A stretch of DNA of 64,000 bases from Bacillota bacterium (GTDB taxonomy: Bacteria > Bacillota > UBA994 > UBA5500). The first letter of the stretch is position 1; every line of letters starts with the position of its first letter. The DNA is taken from positions 1 to 64,000 of the forward strand of contig JAEZJZ010000102.1 of NCBI GenBank assembly GCA_023436245.1, written 5' to 3'. Positions 42,677 through 50,113 of the stretch are shown piece by piece. A program made the translations under genes and the position numbers. The notes below the pieces were generated by a model. That model saw nothing but the letters and a program-made list of their open reading frames with translations. It had not been told where the DNA came from and did no database searches.

Positions 42677-43801
42677 ATGAATCTAGCGGCAAGCAAACGA
42701 AGTGAATCCAGGGCCGGTCCGGTGGTGGGCATTCTCACCGCCGGATCTGGTCACGGCAAAGTTCCGGGGAACCGACAGATGTTTCGCTACGTCCTGCAGG
42801 CCTGCCGCCGGGCAGGCCTGATCGCCTACGTCTTCACGCCCGGTCAGTTGCATTGGGCTCAGGGTACGGCCAATGGCTGGCGGCTGCAAGGCAGACAGTT
42901 CGTACCCGGTCGTTTTCCTTTGCCAGACGTCGTTTACAACCGAGTTCCCAACCGCAAACTGGAGAACAGCGTCGCCGTCGTCGCCCAGAAGCGTCAGTTG
43001 CGTAAGCATCGCGTTCCTTTTTTCAATCCGCGCTATTTCAACAAGCTTGACCTGCACCGCATGCTCTCCCGCCAACCCCAGGCTGCGCCCTTTATGCCCT
43101 GGACCGGACTACTGCGCAGCTTGGCCGACGTTGACCGCGCCCTCGAGCGCTTCGGCAGCGTCTACCTCAAACGCAGGACGGGATTTGCGGGTCACGGGAT
43201 TCTGCGCGTTAGCCATGTTCGTGGCGAGTACCAGGTGCGCTATCGCACCAACAACATCAACCGGCAGCAGAGATTCAGCAGCCTGGGGCAGTTACATGAG
43301 CGGTTGCGGCAGGCAATCGGCGGCGACTCATATGTCATCCAACAGGCGATCCGGCTGGCCAGGTATCGTGGGCGCATCTTCGACATTCGCTTGCTCGCCC
43401 AGCGCAATCATGAGGGCAAGTGGCAGGTGAGCGGCATGGGTGTGCGTGTGGCCAGTATCGGAGGGATAACCACTCACGTGCCGAACGGAGGCTACATAGC
43501 CAGCGTCTCTGCCGTGCTTCCGGCCGTCTTCGGAGACCGAGCGGCTGACGTGGAACAGAGAGTGAGGGGACTCGCGCTGACCATTGCACCGCTCTTGGAG
43601 AAGGGCAGCAAGGCCAGGTTCGGAGAGATGTCGATGGACGTAGGAGTCACGCCTGAGGGTCGGCCCTTCTTCTTCGAAGCCAACGCCAAACCGATGAAGT
43701 TTGACGAAGAGGGTATCCGGCACACCGGGCTGGCTACATTGGTCGGTTACCTGAAGTACTTGGCCTCAGCTGAAGGAGTGAAAGCGCGTGCCAGAGATTA
43801 G
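42677..43801 (+). CDS. YheC/YheD-family ATP-grasp protein 4, divergent
   Basis: A 374-aa ATP-grasp protein without the N-terminal beta domain. The phosphate-loop region reads VYLKRRTGFAGHGILRV, with KR in place of the usual KP, and the C-terminal site reads FFFEANAKPMKF instead of EVNAKPGR. The key Glu and Asn persist, so activity is possible but the substrate pocket is probably different. ATG at 42677 lies one base after the previous stop, with AAGGA 9 nt upstream. It overlaps the GNAT gene by 14 bp. Confidence 0.8.
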   Translation: MNLAASKRSESRAGPVVGILTAGSGHGKVPGNRQMFRYVLQACRRAGLIAYVFTPGQLHWAQGTANGWRLQGRQFVPGRFPLPDVVYNRVPNRKLENSVAVVAQKRQLRKHRVPFFNPRYFNKLDLHRMLSRQPQAAPFMPWTGLLRSLADVDRALERFGSVYLKRRTGFAGHGILRVSHVRGEYQVRYRTNNINRQQRFSSLGQLHERLRQAIGGDSYVIQQAIRLARYRGRIFDIRLLAQRNHEGKWQVSGMGVRVASIGGITTHVPNGGYIASVSAVLPAVFGDRAADVEQRVRGLALTIAPLLEKGSKARFGEMSMDVGVTPEGRPFFFEANAKPMKFDEEGIRHTGLATLVGYLKYLASAEGVKARARD

Positions 43802-44258
43802 GCAGATTCCGCCTACCGAGTGGAGGAAGGTGCGACCGCTGGCGGTGGAACTGGTGCGGGGACACCGAGATGGGCATATCACCCGCAAGGCTTTTGCCCA
43901 CGTACAGCAACTGCGCGGTCGTAGCCTTGAGAATCCTGGAAACGTTGTCTGGTCCGCTTGGGACAAACGCAAGTTGGTGGGGATCATGATCTTTGAGCGG
44001 TATGGCAACCGCACCTCAATGGTGGTTGTGCACCGCGATTACCGTGGTCAGGGGATCAGCCGCGATATGATGCTGCAGGCTGTACGTCAGATGGGACGAT
44101 TCTACGCGGAGATTGCCAGTGACAACCTCTCCAGCCTGCGCAGCGTATTTTGGGCTGGCATGGTGGCTTACGACGTTTTTGTGCGGCGGGGTAAGGTCAC
44201 GCTGCGGGTGCGCAATGGTTTTGATCCAGCCAAGATGCCAGTGGACAGCAGGGGGTAA
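43788..44258 (+). CDS. GNAT-family N-acyltransferase
   Basis: A 156-aa GCN5-related protein. The acyl-CoA pyrophosphate loop is HRDYRGQGISRDMM (about residues 81-94), and AEIASDNLSSLRSVFWAGM follows as the usual alpha4/beta6 region. It probably transfers an acetyl or other acyl group to an amine. The GTG start overlaps ATP-grasp protein 4 by 14 bp, so it is made with that cluster. A hairpin across its stop codon (44245-44268) may limit read-through to the next gene. Confidence 0.82.
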   Translation: MPEIRQIPPTEWRKVRPLAVELVRGHRDGHITRKAFAHVQQLRGRSLENPGNVVWSAWDKRKLVGIMIFERYGNRTSMVVVHRDYRGQGISRDMMLQAVRQMGRFYAEIASDNLSSLRSVFWAGMVAYDVFVRRGKVTLRVRNGFDPAKMPVDSRG

Positions 44259-44268
44259 CCCCTGCTGT
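44245..44268 (+). terminator. Hairpin spanning the GNAT stop codon
   Basis: ACAGCAGGGG, loop GTAA, CCCCTGCTGT: a perfect 10-bp stem with a GNRA-type loop that contains part of the stop codon. There is no T-run, so it may be only a partial terminator. Confidence 0.5.
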
Positions 44269-44346
44269 CTGCCTGATCAGACATATTCATCTGCCCCTGA
44301 CAATAAGAATGAAGCGATAGGTGACTGCAAGGGAGGGGTGGGACGA

Positions 44347-45786
44347 GTGTCTGACTCCCTAGGAGTCTGGCGTTCAAACGAGGTTGTGAAGGCATACGGC
44401 CTGCCGGAACAGAGCATGGATCTTGTCGAAAGCGGCTGTGTTCAGACTCCTTTTGGCCTGGCAAGACCTTTTCCGTATCAAGGGAATCCTGAGTTACTGC
44501 AGAGCCTGGGGCCGCTGCTGGCAGGTTTGGGAGGGAAGCTGGGCAGGCTTTCGCTCAGCCGCATCCTGATCACCGTTTCCGGTCAGTATCTGCTGACGGA
44601 TAACGGTCAGGCGCTTCTGGTGTCCACCTGGGAGAGTGGACCCGTCTGTGACACCCACAACACCTTTGAGCTGTTCACGATCCTAGCCGGGGTTGCACAC
44701 TGGCATCAGCTGACCATTCAGCCTGGGCGACGGGTGCTGGATGACTGGCAGCAGCGTTATGCCGGGATGCTTGCCGAATCGCTGCAATTGACCAGGCATC
44801 CGGATCTGAACAAGCGTGCTCTCCATTACTGGGAGGAACTGATGGACACCTGGCGCAACTGCATCCGGGAAGGCCTGGCCGTGGTCTCCCAAGTCGAGGG
44901 GTGTGAGCTTTCTTCGTGTCTGTCGCTTGGGGTAGAGAACTTCAGTGATTTCATCTACCTGGCTGACTTGCACCGCGCTCATTACAATCGGGTGGATCGC
45001 TGTCGGGTAGGCTTGCCGACAGAGGACCTGACTGCGCTGCTCAAGGCATGCGAAGGAGACCTGCGGGTGATGGAGAGCATGCTGCTTTCCTACACCAAAG
45101 TGCGCAATCTCTCTTTGGCCGAACAGAGGCTGATCCTGGCCGAGCTCTGGTTTCCCGATGAGGTTTCACTGGAGGAGCTGCAGGCCCCCAATCTGAACAT
45201 TCTCGCTCTCCGCCGTATGCAGGGTGCATTGGAGCGCAGAATGGCTCTGATCTCCGACCTCGAGGATGTGCTCTGCCTGTCGGCCGTTGACCAAGAACAG
45301 GCTGAGCATGGAGGGGAACCGGCCGATGACCAGGATGATGACGAGGAGGTGCTGACAGTGGCGCAAAAAGGAACGAAGAGCGGGTCGCGTAAAGTAGTGG
45401 AGGTGGCGGAGGTCAGACAGCCGTTCGTAAGCCAGGAGGTGGCAGAAGCCGGACAGATTGGTGCCGGATCAAGCTTGCTGCAGGCCGAACTGGAAACGGC
45501 GATCGAGGAACAATCGGAGGCAATCATTCAGGCAGTGGAGGAGGTAGAGCCGATGGAAGAAGAGAAGCTGCCGGTCGAGCAGGAGGATGTTGCTGTTGCG
45601 ACGGAACTAGCGGAAGCCGAGGAAACGGCAACCAAACCGGCGAAGAGGGTGATGGTCTGGAAGCCCTTCCCGCGTCCGCTGAATGCACCGCCGGAACCCC
45701 CAGTCTTGGAGCAGCCGGCCGAGCAGGTTCAGCCAGAAGAAGAGTCGGAGGAAGAGCCGGCTCCCCCGGTAGATCAGGAACCGTAA
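44347..45786 (+). CDS. Spore coat-like protein, possibly a degenerate CotS-family kinase fold, with an acidic tail
   Basis: A 479-aa protein. The first 320 residues loosely resemble CotS/YsxE spore-coat kinase-like proteins: LLTDNGQALLV near residue 80, a central WQQRYAGMLAE helix region, and late LLKACEGDLRVMESMLLSY..LSLAEQRLILAELWFPDE like the family's C-terminal helices. The catalytic HGD motif of APH-type kinases is not seen, so it would be a pseudokinase. Residues 320-479 are low-complexity, rich in Glu, Pro and Val. The start is GTG at 44347 behind GGGAGGGG. Family assignment is tentative; location supports a coat role. Confidence 0.55.
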   Translation: MSDSLGVWRSNEVVKAYGLPEQSMDLVESGCVQTPFGLARPFPYQGNPELLQSLGPLLAGLGGKLGRLSLSRILITVSGQYLLTDNGQALLVSTWESGPVCDTHNTFELFTILAGVAHWHQLTIQPGRRVLDDWQQRYAGMLAESLQLTRHPDLNKRALHYWEELMDTWRNCIREGLAVVSQVEGCELSSCLSLGVENFSDFIYLADLHRAHYNRVDRCRVGLPTEDLTALLKACEGDLRVMESMLLSYTKVRNLSLAEQRLILAELWFPDEVSLEELQAPNLNILALRRMQGALERRMALISDLEDVLCLSAVDQEQAEHGGEPADDQDDDEEVLTVAQKGTKSGSRKVVEVAEVRQPFVSQEVAEAGQIGAGSSLLQAELETAIEEQSEAIIQAVEEVEPMEEEKLPVEQEDVAVATELAEAEETATKPAKRVMVWKPFPRPLNAPPEPPVLEQPAEQVQPEEESEEEPAPPVDQEP

Positions 45787-45793
45787 GCCAACT

Positions 45794-45819
45794 GGACCGA
45801 GGTGACTCGGTCCTTTTCA
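45794..45819 (+). terminator. Rho-independent terminator of the coat cluster
   Basis: GGACCGAG, loop GTGA, CTCGGTCC, then TTTTCATT. It closes the spore-surface cluster. Confidence 0.9.
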
Positions 45820-45977
45820 TTGCCTGATCACAGGTGGCAGCCTTTGAGGCGGCTGAATAGTCGTCAGAAGACATCATTCTTGATCTGCGAAATCGTTCGC
45901 TCTGGTTTTGTCGAGGAATCTTGGGGAAACTATGGATGGTGCTACGCCGCAACCACACAACTGAAAGGATGATGGTC

Positions 45978-46151
45978 ATGGCTGGACGCGGTTTCATGTC
46001 CGACGAGCTCAAGTATCAGTTGGCCGAGGAACTGGGCTTCGCTGATACCGTCCGTCAACAAGGGTGGGGTGCAATCACCACCCGCGATGCTGGAAACCTG
46101 GTCAAGTTGGCTATCGCAAAAGCTGAACAGATGATGCAGGAGCGGCCGTAG
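45978..46151 (+). CDS. sspF: Alpha/beta-type small acid-soluble spore protein (SspF-like)
   Basis: A 57-aa DNA-binding protein that coats spore DNA and protects it from UV and heat. It matches the SspF-like form: SDELKYQLAEELGF, DTVRQQGWGAITTRDAGNLVKLAI, with the GPR protease region ELGF near residue 17. The start is ATG at 45978, 8 nt after AAAGGA. It is monocistronic between two terminators, as usual for forespore-expressed genes. Confidence 0.88.
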   Translation: MAGRGFMSDELKYQLAEELGFADTVRQQGWGAITTRDAGNLVKLAIAKAEQMMQERP

Positions 46152-46156
46152 CGACC

Positions 46157-46188
46157 GGGGGCGTGGGTAACCACGCCCCGTTTTTTGC
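46157..46188 (+). terminator. Rho-independent terminator of sspF
   Basis: GGGGCGTGG, loop GTAA, CCACGCCCC, then GTTTTTTG. A textbook terminator. Confidence 0.93.
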
Positions 46189-46242
46189 TGTGCGGCAGGA
46201 ACAGCGGACCTGACAGCGAAAGTTTGCGTGAGGTGAATTTCG

Positions 46243-47100
46243 ATGAAAGTGATTAGGTATCCGGAGATTGTTCAGGCCGTCAGTCAGGCGTGCCGTGAGA
46301 TCCATTTTCACCTGCCAGAGGACGTCCTGGCGGCACTCGAGCGGGCGCGGCAGCAAGAGGAGTCGTCGGAAGGGAAGCAGGTTTTGCAGGACATCCTGGA
46401 GAATGCTGCCCTGGCTCGGCGGGGCGAGACGGCACTCTGCCAGGATACAGGCATGGTAGTTGTGTTCGCGGAGTTGGGGCAGGATGTGCATCTCGTGGGC
46501 GGGCTGCTGCACGATGCGATCAACGCAGGCGTACGTCAGGCATACCAGGAGCAGCCCTTCCGGCATTCGGTGGTACAGGATCCGATCCGGCGTAAGAACA
46601 CAGGGGACAACACGCCGGCGGTGCTGCACATTTCGCTCGTACCGGGGTCGGATTTGCGGCTTGGGATTATGGCTAAGGGTTTCGGCAGCGAGAACATGAG
46701 CCAAGTGCAGATGCTGACGCCGGCTGCTGGTTGGACGGGGGTGAGGCAAGCAGTGATCTCGGCCGTGCGTCAAGCCGGGCCCAACCCTTGTCCGCCGATC
46801 GTGGTCGGGGTAGGGATCGGGGGCACATTGGATCAGGTGACCATGCTGGCTAAGGCGGCGCTGCTGCGACCTCTGGGCAGCGAGCATGCAGATGAGTTCT
46901 ATCGGGAGAAAGAGGCGGAGTTGCTCAAGGCGATCAACCGGCTCGGCATCGGCCCGGGAGGGCTGGGCGGACAAAATACCTGTCTGGGCGTGCACATTCA
47001 GGTGGCCCCTACCCATATCGCCGGGCTGCCGCTGGCGGTCAACCTGCAGTGCCATTCTGATCGCCACGCAGAAATCACGCTATTGGGGGTGGAAGCATGA
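46243..47100 (+). CDS. Fumarate hydratase class I, alpha subunit
   Basis: A 285-aa catalytic subunit of the oxygen-sensitive, two-subunit [4Fe-4S] fumarase/L(+)-tartrate dehydratase family, which hydrates fumarate to malate. Cysteine ligand candidates are in ALCQDTGM (about residue 66) and GQNTCLGVH near 246. GSENMSQVQMLTPAAG and GVGIGGTLDQ are family motifs. The ATG overlaps nothing upstream; the 3' end overlaps the beta subunit by 4 bp. Fumarase rather than tartrate dehydratase is the commoner role in such organisms. Confidence 0.88.
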   Translation: MKVIRYPEIVQAVSQACREIHFHLPEDVLAALERARQQEESSEGKQVLQDILENAALARRGETALCQDTGMVVVFAELGQDVHLVGGLLHDAINAGVRQAYQEQPFRHSVVQDPIRRKNTGDNTPAVLHISLVPGSDLRLGIMAKGFGSENMSQVQMLTPAAGWTGVRQAVISAVRQAGPNPCPPIVVGVGIGGTLDQVTMLAKAALLRPLGSEHADEFYREKEAELLKAINRLGIGPGGLGGQNTCLGVHIQVAPTHIAGLPLAVNLQCHSDRHAEITLLGVEA

Positions 47101-47657
47101 TCAGGTTGCAGACTCCGCTTGCACCGGAAGTCAGGTCGCGACTGGCCGCTGGGGATCGCTGCCTGATCAGCGGCGACATTCTCACCGCCCGCGATGCGGC
47201 CCACGCTCGGCTAGTTGCCACTATCGACCGAGGCGAGCAGTTGCCGCTGGATCTGCGGGGACAACTGATCTATTACGTCGGACCTTGTCGCCCGGGTGCG
47301 GGCCAGGTGATCGGCTCTGCTGGGCCGACCACCAGCGGCCGCATGGACTCCTTTACGGAGGCGCTGTTGCGGCAGGGCTTGGCCGGCAGCATCGGCAAGG
47401 GGAGGCGCAACCAGGCGGTGAGGGCGGCGATGACTGCGCACCAGGCCGTCTACTTCGCGGCCACCGGTGGAGCAGGAGCCTTGCTGGCCAAGACGATCAA
47501 GGGTTCTGAGCTCCTGCTCTATCCGGACCTCGGTCCGGAGGCGGTCTATCGGTTGCAGGTGATCGATTTTCCCGTGGTCGTGGCCATCGACAGTCGAGGC
47601 AACGACCTGTATGAAATCGGACCCAGCCAGTGGCAGCAAGAGCAGGAGTTGCAGTGA
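47097..47657 (+). CDS. Fumarate hydratase class I, beta subunit
   Basis: A 186-aa beta subunit of the same enzyme. It includes GDILTARDAAHARL, YYVGPCRPGAGQVIGSAGPTT and SGRMDSFTEALL, with GKGRRNQ following, all conserved in the beta domain of class I fumarases. The ATG overlaps the alpha-subunit stop as ATGA, so the two are made together. The active site needs both subunits. Confidence 0.9.
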   Translation: MIRLQTPLAPEVRSRLAAGDRCLISGDILTARDAAHARLVATIDRGEQLPLDLRGQLIYYVGPCRPGAGQVIGSAGPTTSGRMDSFTEALLRQGLAGSIGKGRRNQAVRAAMTAHQAVYFAATGGAGALLAKTIKGSELLLYPDLGPEAVYRLQVIDFPVVVAIDSRGNDLYEIGPSQWQQEQELQ

Positions 47658-47671
47658 ACAGTGCCGAATGA

Positions 47672-47830
47672 TATCGATTGAGGCCTCCGAAGTCATGCCG
47701 CCTGGACAGTGAACTGATGGCAGCTTGACCGCGAACGCAGGTTTTTTCCGTTCAAGGGTCGGGTGGGAAACCGCCCGATCTCCCGTGTTTGGAAAGGAGT
47801 GCAACGACTCGGCGCCGGCGCGTCGGGCTC
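47672..47830 (+). ncRNA. Moco-family (molybdenum/tungsten cofactor) riboswitch
   Basis: Conserved segments of this RNA class are present: GAACTGATGGCAGCTTGACC (47711-47730) and CTCCCGTGTTTGGAAAGGAG (47779-47798). Between them are a short hairpin GAACG..CGTTC and a GNRA-loop hairpin TCGGGTGG gaaa CCGCCCGA. Flanking GAAGTC and GACTC segments can close the structure. It lies about 100 bp upstream of a tungstate ABC transporter. Whether it senses Moco or the tungsten form is unknown; the short P3-like stem is relevant to that question. Confidence 0.8.
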
Positions 47831-47926
47831 TGTTCGGGCTACCGAGTACGGCCTGGCGTTCTTTCTGGTGTCTCGTTGTTCCTTTCTCCTGCATGACGGT
47901 GGTCATCAGAGAAGGGAGAGAAAGTG

Positions 47927-48742
47927 ATGAAGAAGAGTCTTCTGGTGCTCTCGGCCTTGTTGTTGGTCGCTCTCAGTTTGTGCGGTTGCCAGCCTAAGGT
48001 GTTGCGTTTGGCCACCACCACCAGCACTTATGATTCCGGGTTGTTGGATGCAATCCTGCCAACGTTTGAGCAGGAGGCGGGGGTGAAGGTAGAGGTGCTG
48101 GCCAAAGGCACCGGCGAAGCCATTGCCCTGGGTGAGAAGGGCGACGTGGATGTGGTCTTGGTGCACGCCCGTGCCCAGGAAGACGCTTTTGTGGAGAGCG
48201 GCAACGGGATCGACCGCAGAGACGTTATGTATAACGATTTTCTGATTTTGGGGCCGGAAGCAGATCCGGCAGGGATTGCCTCAGGGAATGACGCTGTAGC
48301 TGCCTTCACCGCAATCGCTTCCCAGAACGCCATCTTCGTTTCGCGCGGCGACAACTCCGGCACTCACAGCAAGGAAAAGAGCATCTGGAAAGCCGCCGGC
48401 GAGATTGACAAGGGCAGCGGCTACAAGGAAGCAGGCCTCGGAATGGCCGACGCCTTGCGCATGGCCGATGAACTGCAAGGGTACGTGCTCACTGACCGGG
48501 CTACCTACCTCGCACTCAAAGACAGTTTGCAGTTGCAGCCCGTGGTTGAAGGCGATTCCAAGTTGTTCAATCCCTACGGTGTAATCGCTGTCAATCCGGC
48601 GGTGCATAAAGGGGTCAACTATCAGCTGGCCACCCAGTTCATCGAGTGGTTGACTTCACCGAAAGTGCAAGGAATGATCGGGGATTTTGGGCAGGATCAG
48701 TATGGGGAGGCCTTATTCACACCGAACTACCAAGGCAAATAG
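47927..48742 (+). CDS. tupA: Tungstate ABC transporter substrate-binding lipoprotein
   Basis: A 271-aa binding protein of the TupA type. The signal peptide ends LCGC with C21 as lipid site. The mature start RLATTTSTYDSGLLDAI is the TupA oxyanion-binding signature, and SRGDNSGTHSKEKSIW follows. TupA binds tungstate far more tightly than molybdate. ATG at 47927 has GGGAG 8 nt upstream; a GTG one codon earlier is possible. The Moco-family riboswitch upstream probably controls the operon. Confidence 0.92.
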   Translation: MKKSLLVLSALLLVALSLCGCQPKVLRLATTTSTYDSGLLDAILPTFEQEAGVKVEVLAKGTGEAIALGEKGDVDVVLVHARAQEDAFVESGNGIDRRDVMYNDFLILGPEADPAGIASGNDAVAAFTAIASQNAIFVSRGDNSGTHSKEKSIWKAAGEIDKGSGYKEAGLGMADALRMADELQGYVLTDRATYLALKDSLQLQPVVEGDSKLFNPYGVIAVNPAVHKGVNYQLATQFIEWLTSPKVQGMIGDFGQDQYGEALFTPNYQGK

Positions 48743-48767
48743 TCTGGCAGGAGTGGTTGATTGACCG

Positions 48768-49457
48768 ATGACCATCTCTACTTTGTGGGAAGCATTTGAG
48801 CTGTTGCTCTCAGGTGACAAGGAGACATACCTCATCATCCTGCGCACCTTGCTCGTTTCTGGTAGCGCGGTGCTCTTGGGCAGCTTGGCCGGTATCCCTT
48901 GGGGTTACCGGCTTTCTTTTCGTCGAGGGTTCTGGCCGCGGTTGGTGCAGACGCTGATGGGTATTCCGCCGGTTGTACTGGGGCTTTTTGTCTATCTGCT
49001 CACCTCCCGCCAAGGCCCTTTGGGGTTCCTTGGCTGGTTGTTCACGCCTTGGGCGATGATTTTGGCCCAATGGCTGCTGGTTACACCGATCGTAGCTGCT
49101 CTCTCCAGGGTGGCGATCATGGAGTCTCGCCAGCGTCATGAGTTGCTGCTGCGGGCGCTCGGGGCCAACGACCGGCAACTGCGGCGAGAGGTGATGCGTG
49201 AGGCCGTGCCGTCGCTGTCGCTGGCGGTGGCAGCTGGTCTGGGCAGGGCCATGGCCGAGGTGGGAGCAGTGATGTTGGTCGGGGGGAACATTCGGAACAG
49301 CACTCGGGTGCTGACCACGGCGATCGTGTTGGAGACCCGCCAGGGGAACTTCGCCCGGGCCACGGCACTCGGTTTGGTGCTCCTTCTGTTGTCCGGTCTG
49401 CTGAACTACTCGTTGGAAGTCTTGCGCGAGAGGTGGTTGACGCGTGGCTCTGTATGA
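48768..49457 (+). CDS. tupB: Tungstate ABC transporter permease
   Basis: A 229-aa inner-membrane permease with about five hydrophobic segments. The EAA loop region is RHELLLRALGANDRQLRREVM, and GRAMAEVGAVMLVGGNI follows. It is 25 bp after tupA and overlaps tupC by 14 bp. TupB-type permeases are shorter than ModB and lack a C-terminal extension, as here. Confidence 0.9.
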   Translation: MTISTLWEAFELLLSGDKETYLIILRTLLVSGSAVLLGSLAGIPWGYRLSFRRGFWPRLVQTLMGIPPVVLGLFVYLLTSRQGPLGFLGWLFTPWAMILAQWLLVTPIVAALSRVAIMESRQRHELLLRALGANDRQLRREVMREAVPSLSLAVAAGLGRAMAEVGAVMLVGGNIRNSTRVLTTAIVLETRQGNFARATALGLVLLLLSGLLNYSLEVLRERWLTRGSV

Positions 49458-50097
49458 ACTGTCAGGCATCGATGTTCGGCGAGACGGGCGAGCGATCCTG
49501 CATGTCCCTTGGCTTGAGCTGCAGCCCGGTTTCTGGGCGGTGGTCGGACCGAACGGTGCAGGTAAGACCACCTTGCTGAAGTTGCTGGCTGGGTTGCTCG
49601 ATGAGTACGGGGGGGAGGTCCGCTTTCAGAGCGAAATGCTGGCCAAACTAGACCGTGTGAGCTACGCCGAGCGGGTGCAATACGTCTTTCAGCAGCCGGC
49701 CTTCTTGTCCGGCAGCGTGCGCTACAACCTGGAGCAACCGCTGCTCTGGCACGGTTGGTGGAATGAGGAGAAGCAGGCATTGTTGCGGTGCTTGCTGCAG
49801 GATTTTCAGTTGGCGAACAAACTGACGCAATCGGCGGCCAGCCTCTCCGGCGGAGAGGCGCAACGGCTCAGCCTAGTGCGGGCGCTCTCGTTTGAGCCGC
49901 TTGTGTTGCTGGCAGATGAGCCGACCGCCAACGTGGATGCGGCACAAGCGGGGCTAATTGTCCGTCATCTGCGCCAGTTGGCATCCGCGCAGCGGATGGT
50001 TTTGGTTTCCACCCATGATCAGGATCTGATCGGGGCAGCTGACCGAGTATTATCATTGGAGCATGGTGAACTGAATCTGCTGACCGATCTGAATTGA
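49444..50097 (+). CDS. tupC: Tungstate ABC transporter ATP-binding protein
   Basis: A 217-aa ATPase. Walker A GPNGAGKTT lies at about residues 36-44, the signature LSGGEAQRLSLVRAL near 136-150 and Walker B VLLADEPTANVD near 156-167, with a switch His in VSTHDQDL. It has no TOBE domain, so it is TupC-like rather than ModC-like. The GTG start overlaps tupB by 14 bp. It is followed at 16 bp by moeA, so transport and cofactor genes form one transcription unit. Confidence 0.9.
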   Translation: MALYELSGIDVRRDGRAILHVPWLELQPGFWAVVGPNGAGKTTLLKLLAGLLDEYGGEVRFQSEMLAKLDRVSYAERVQYVFQQPAFLSGSVRYNLEQPLLWHGWWNEEKQALLRCLLQDFQLANKLTQSAASLSGGEAQRLSLVRALSFEPLVLLADEPTANVDAAQAGLIVRHLRQLASAQRMVLVSTHDQDLIGAADRVLSLEHGELNLLTDLN

Positions 50098-50113
50098 CTG
50101 GAGGGATGTCTTC

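Noticed and set aside
45854..45881. Sigma-G promoter for sspF (GAATA and CATTCTT)
   Set aside because: The hexamers fit, but the spacer is 15 nt where about 18 is expected. A forespore promoter is likely nearby but I cannot place it with confidence.
46111..47067. 318-aa minus-strand reading frame
   Set aside because: It lies antisense to the fumarase alpha subunit, which has strong family motifs. It is a high-GC shadow frame without a ribosome site.
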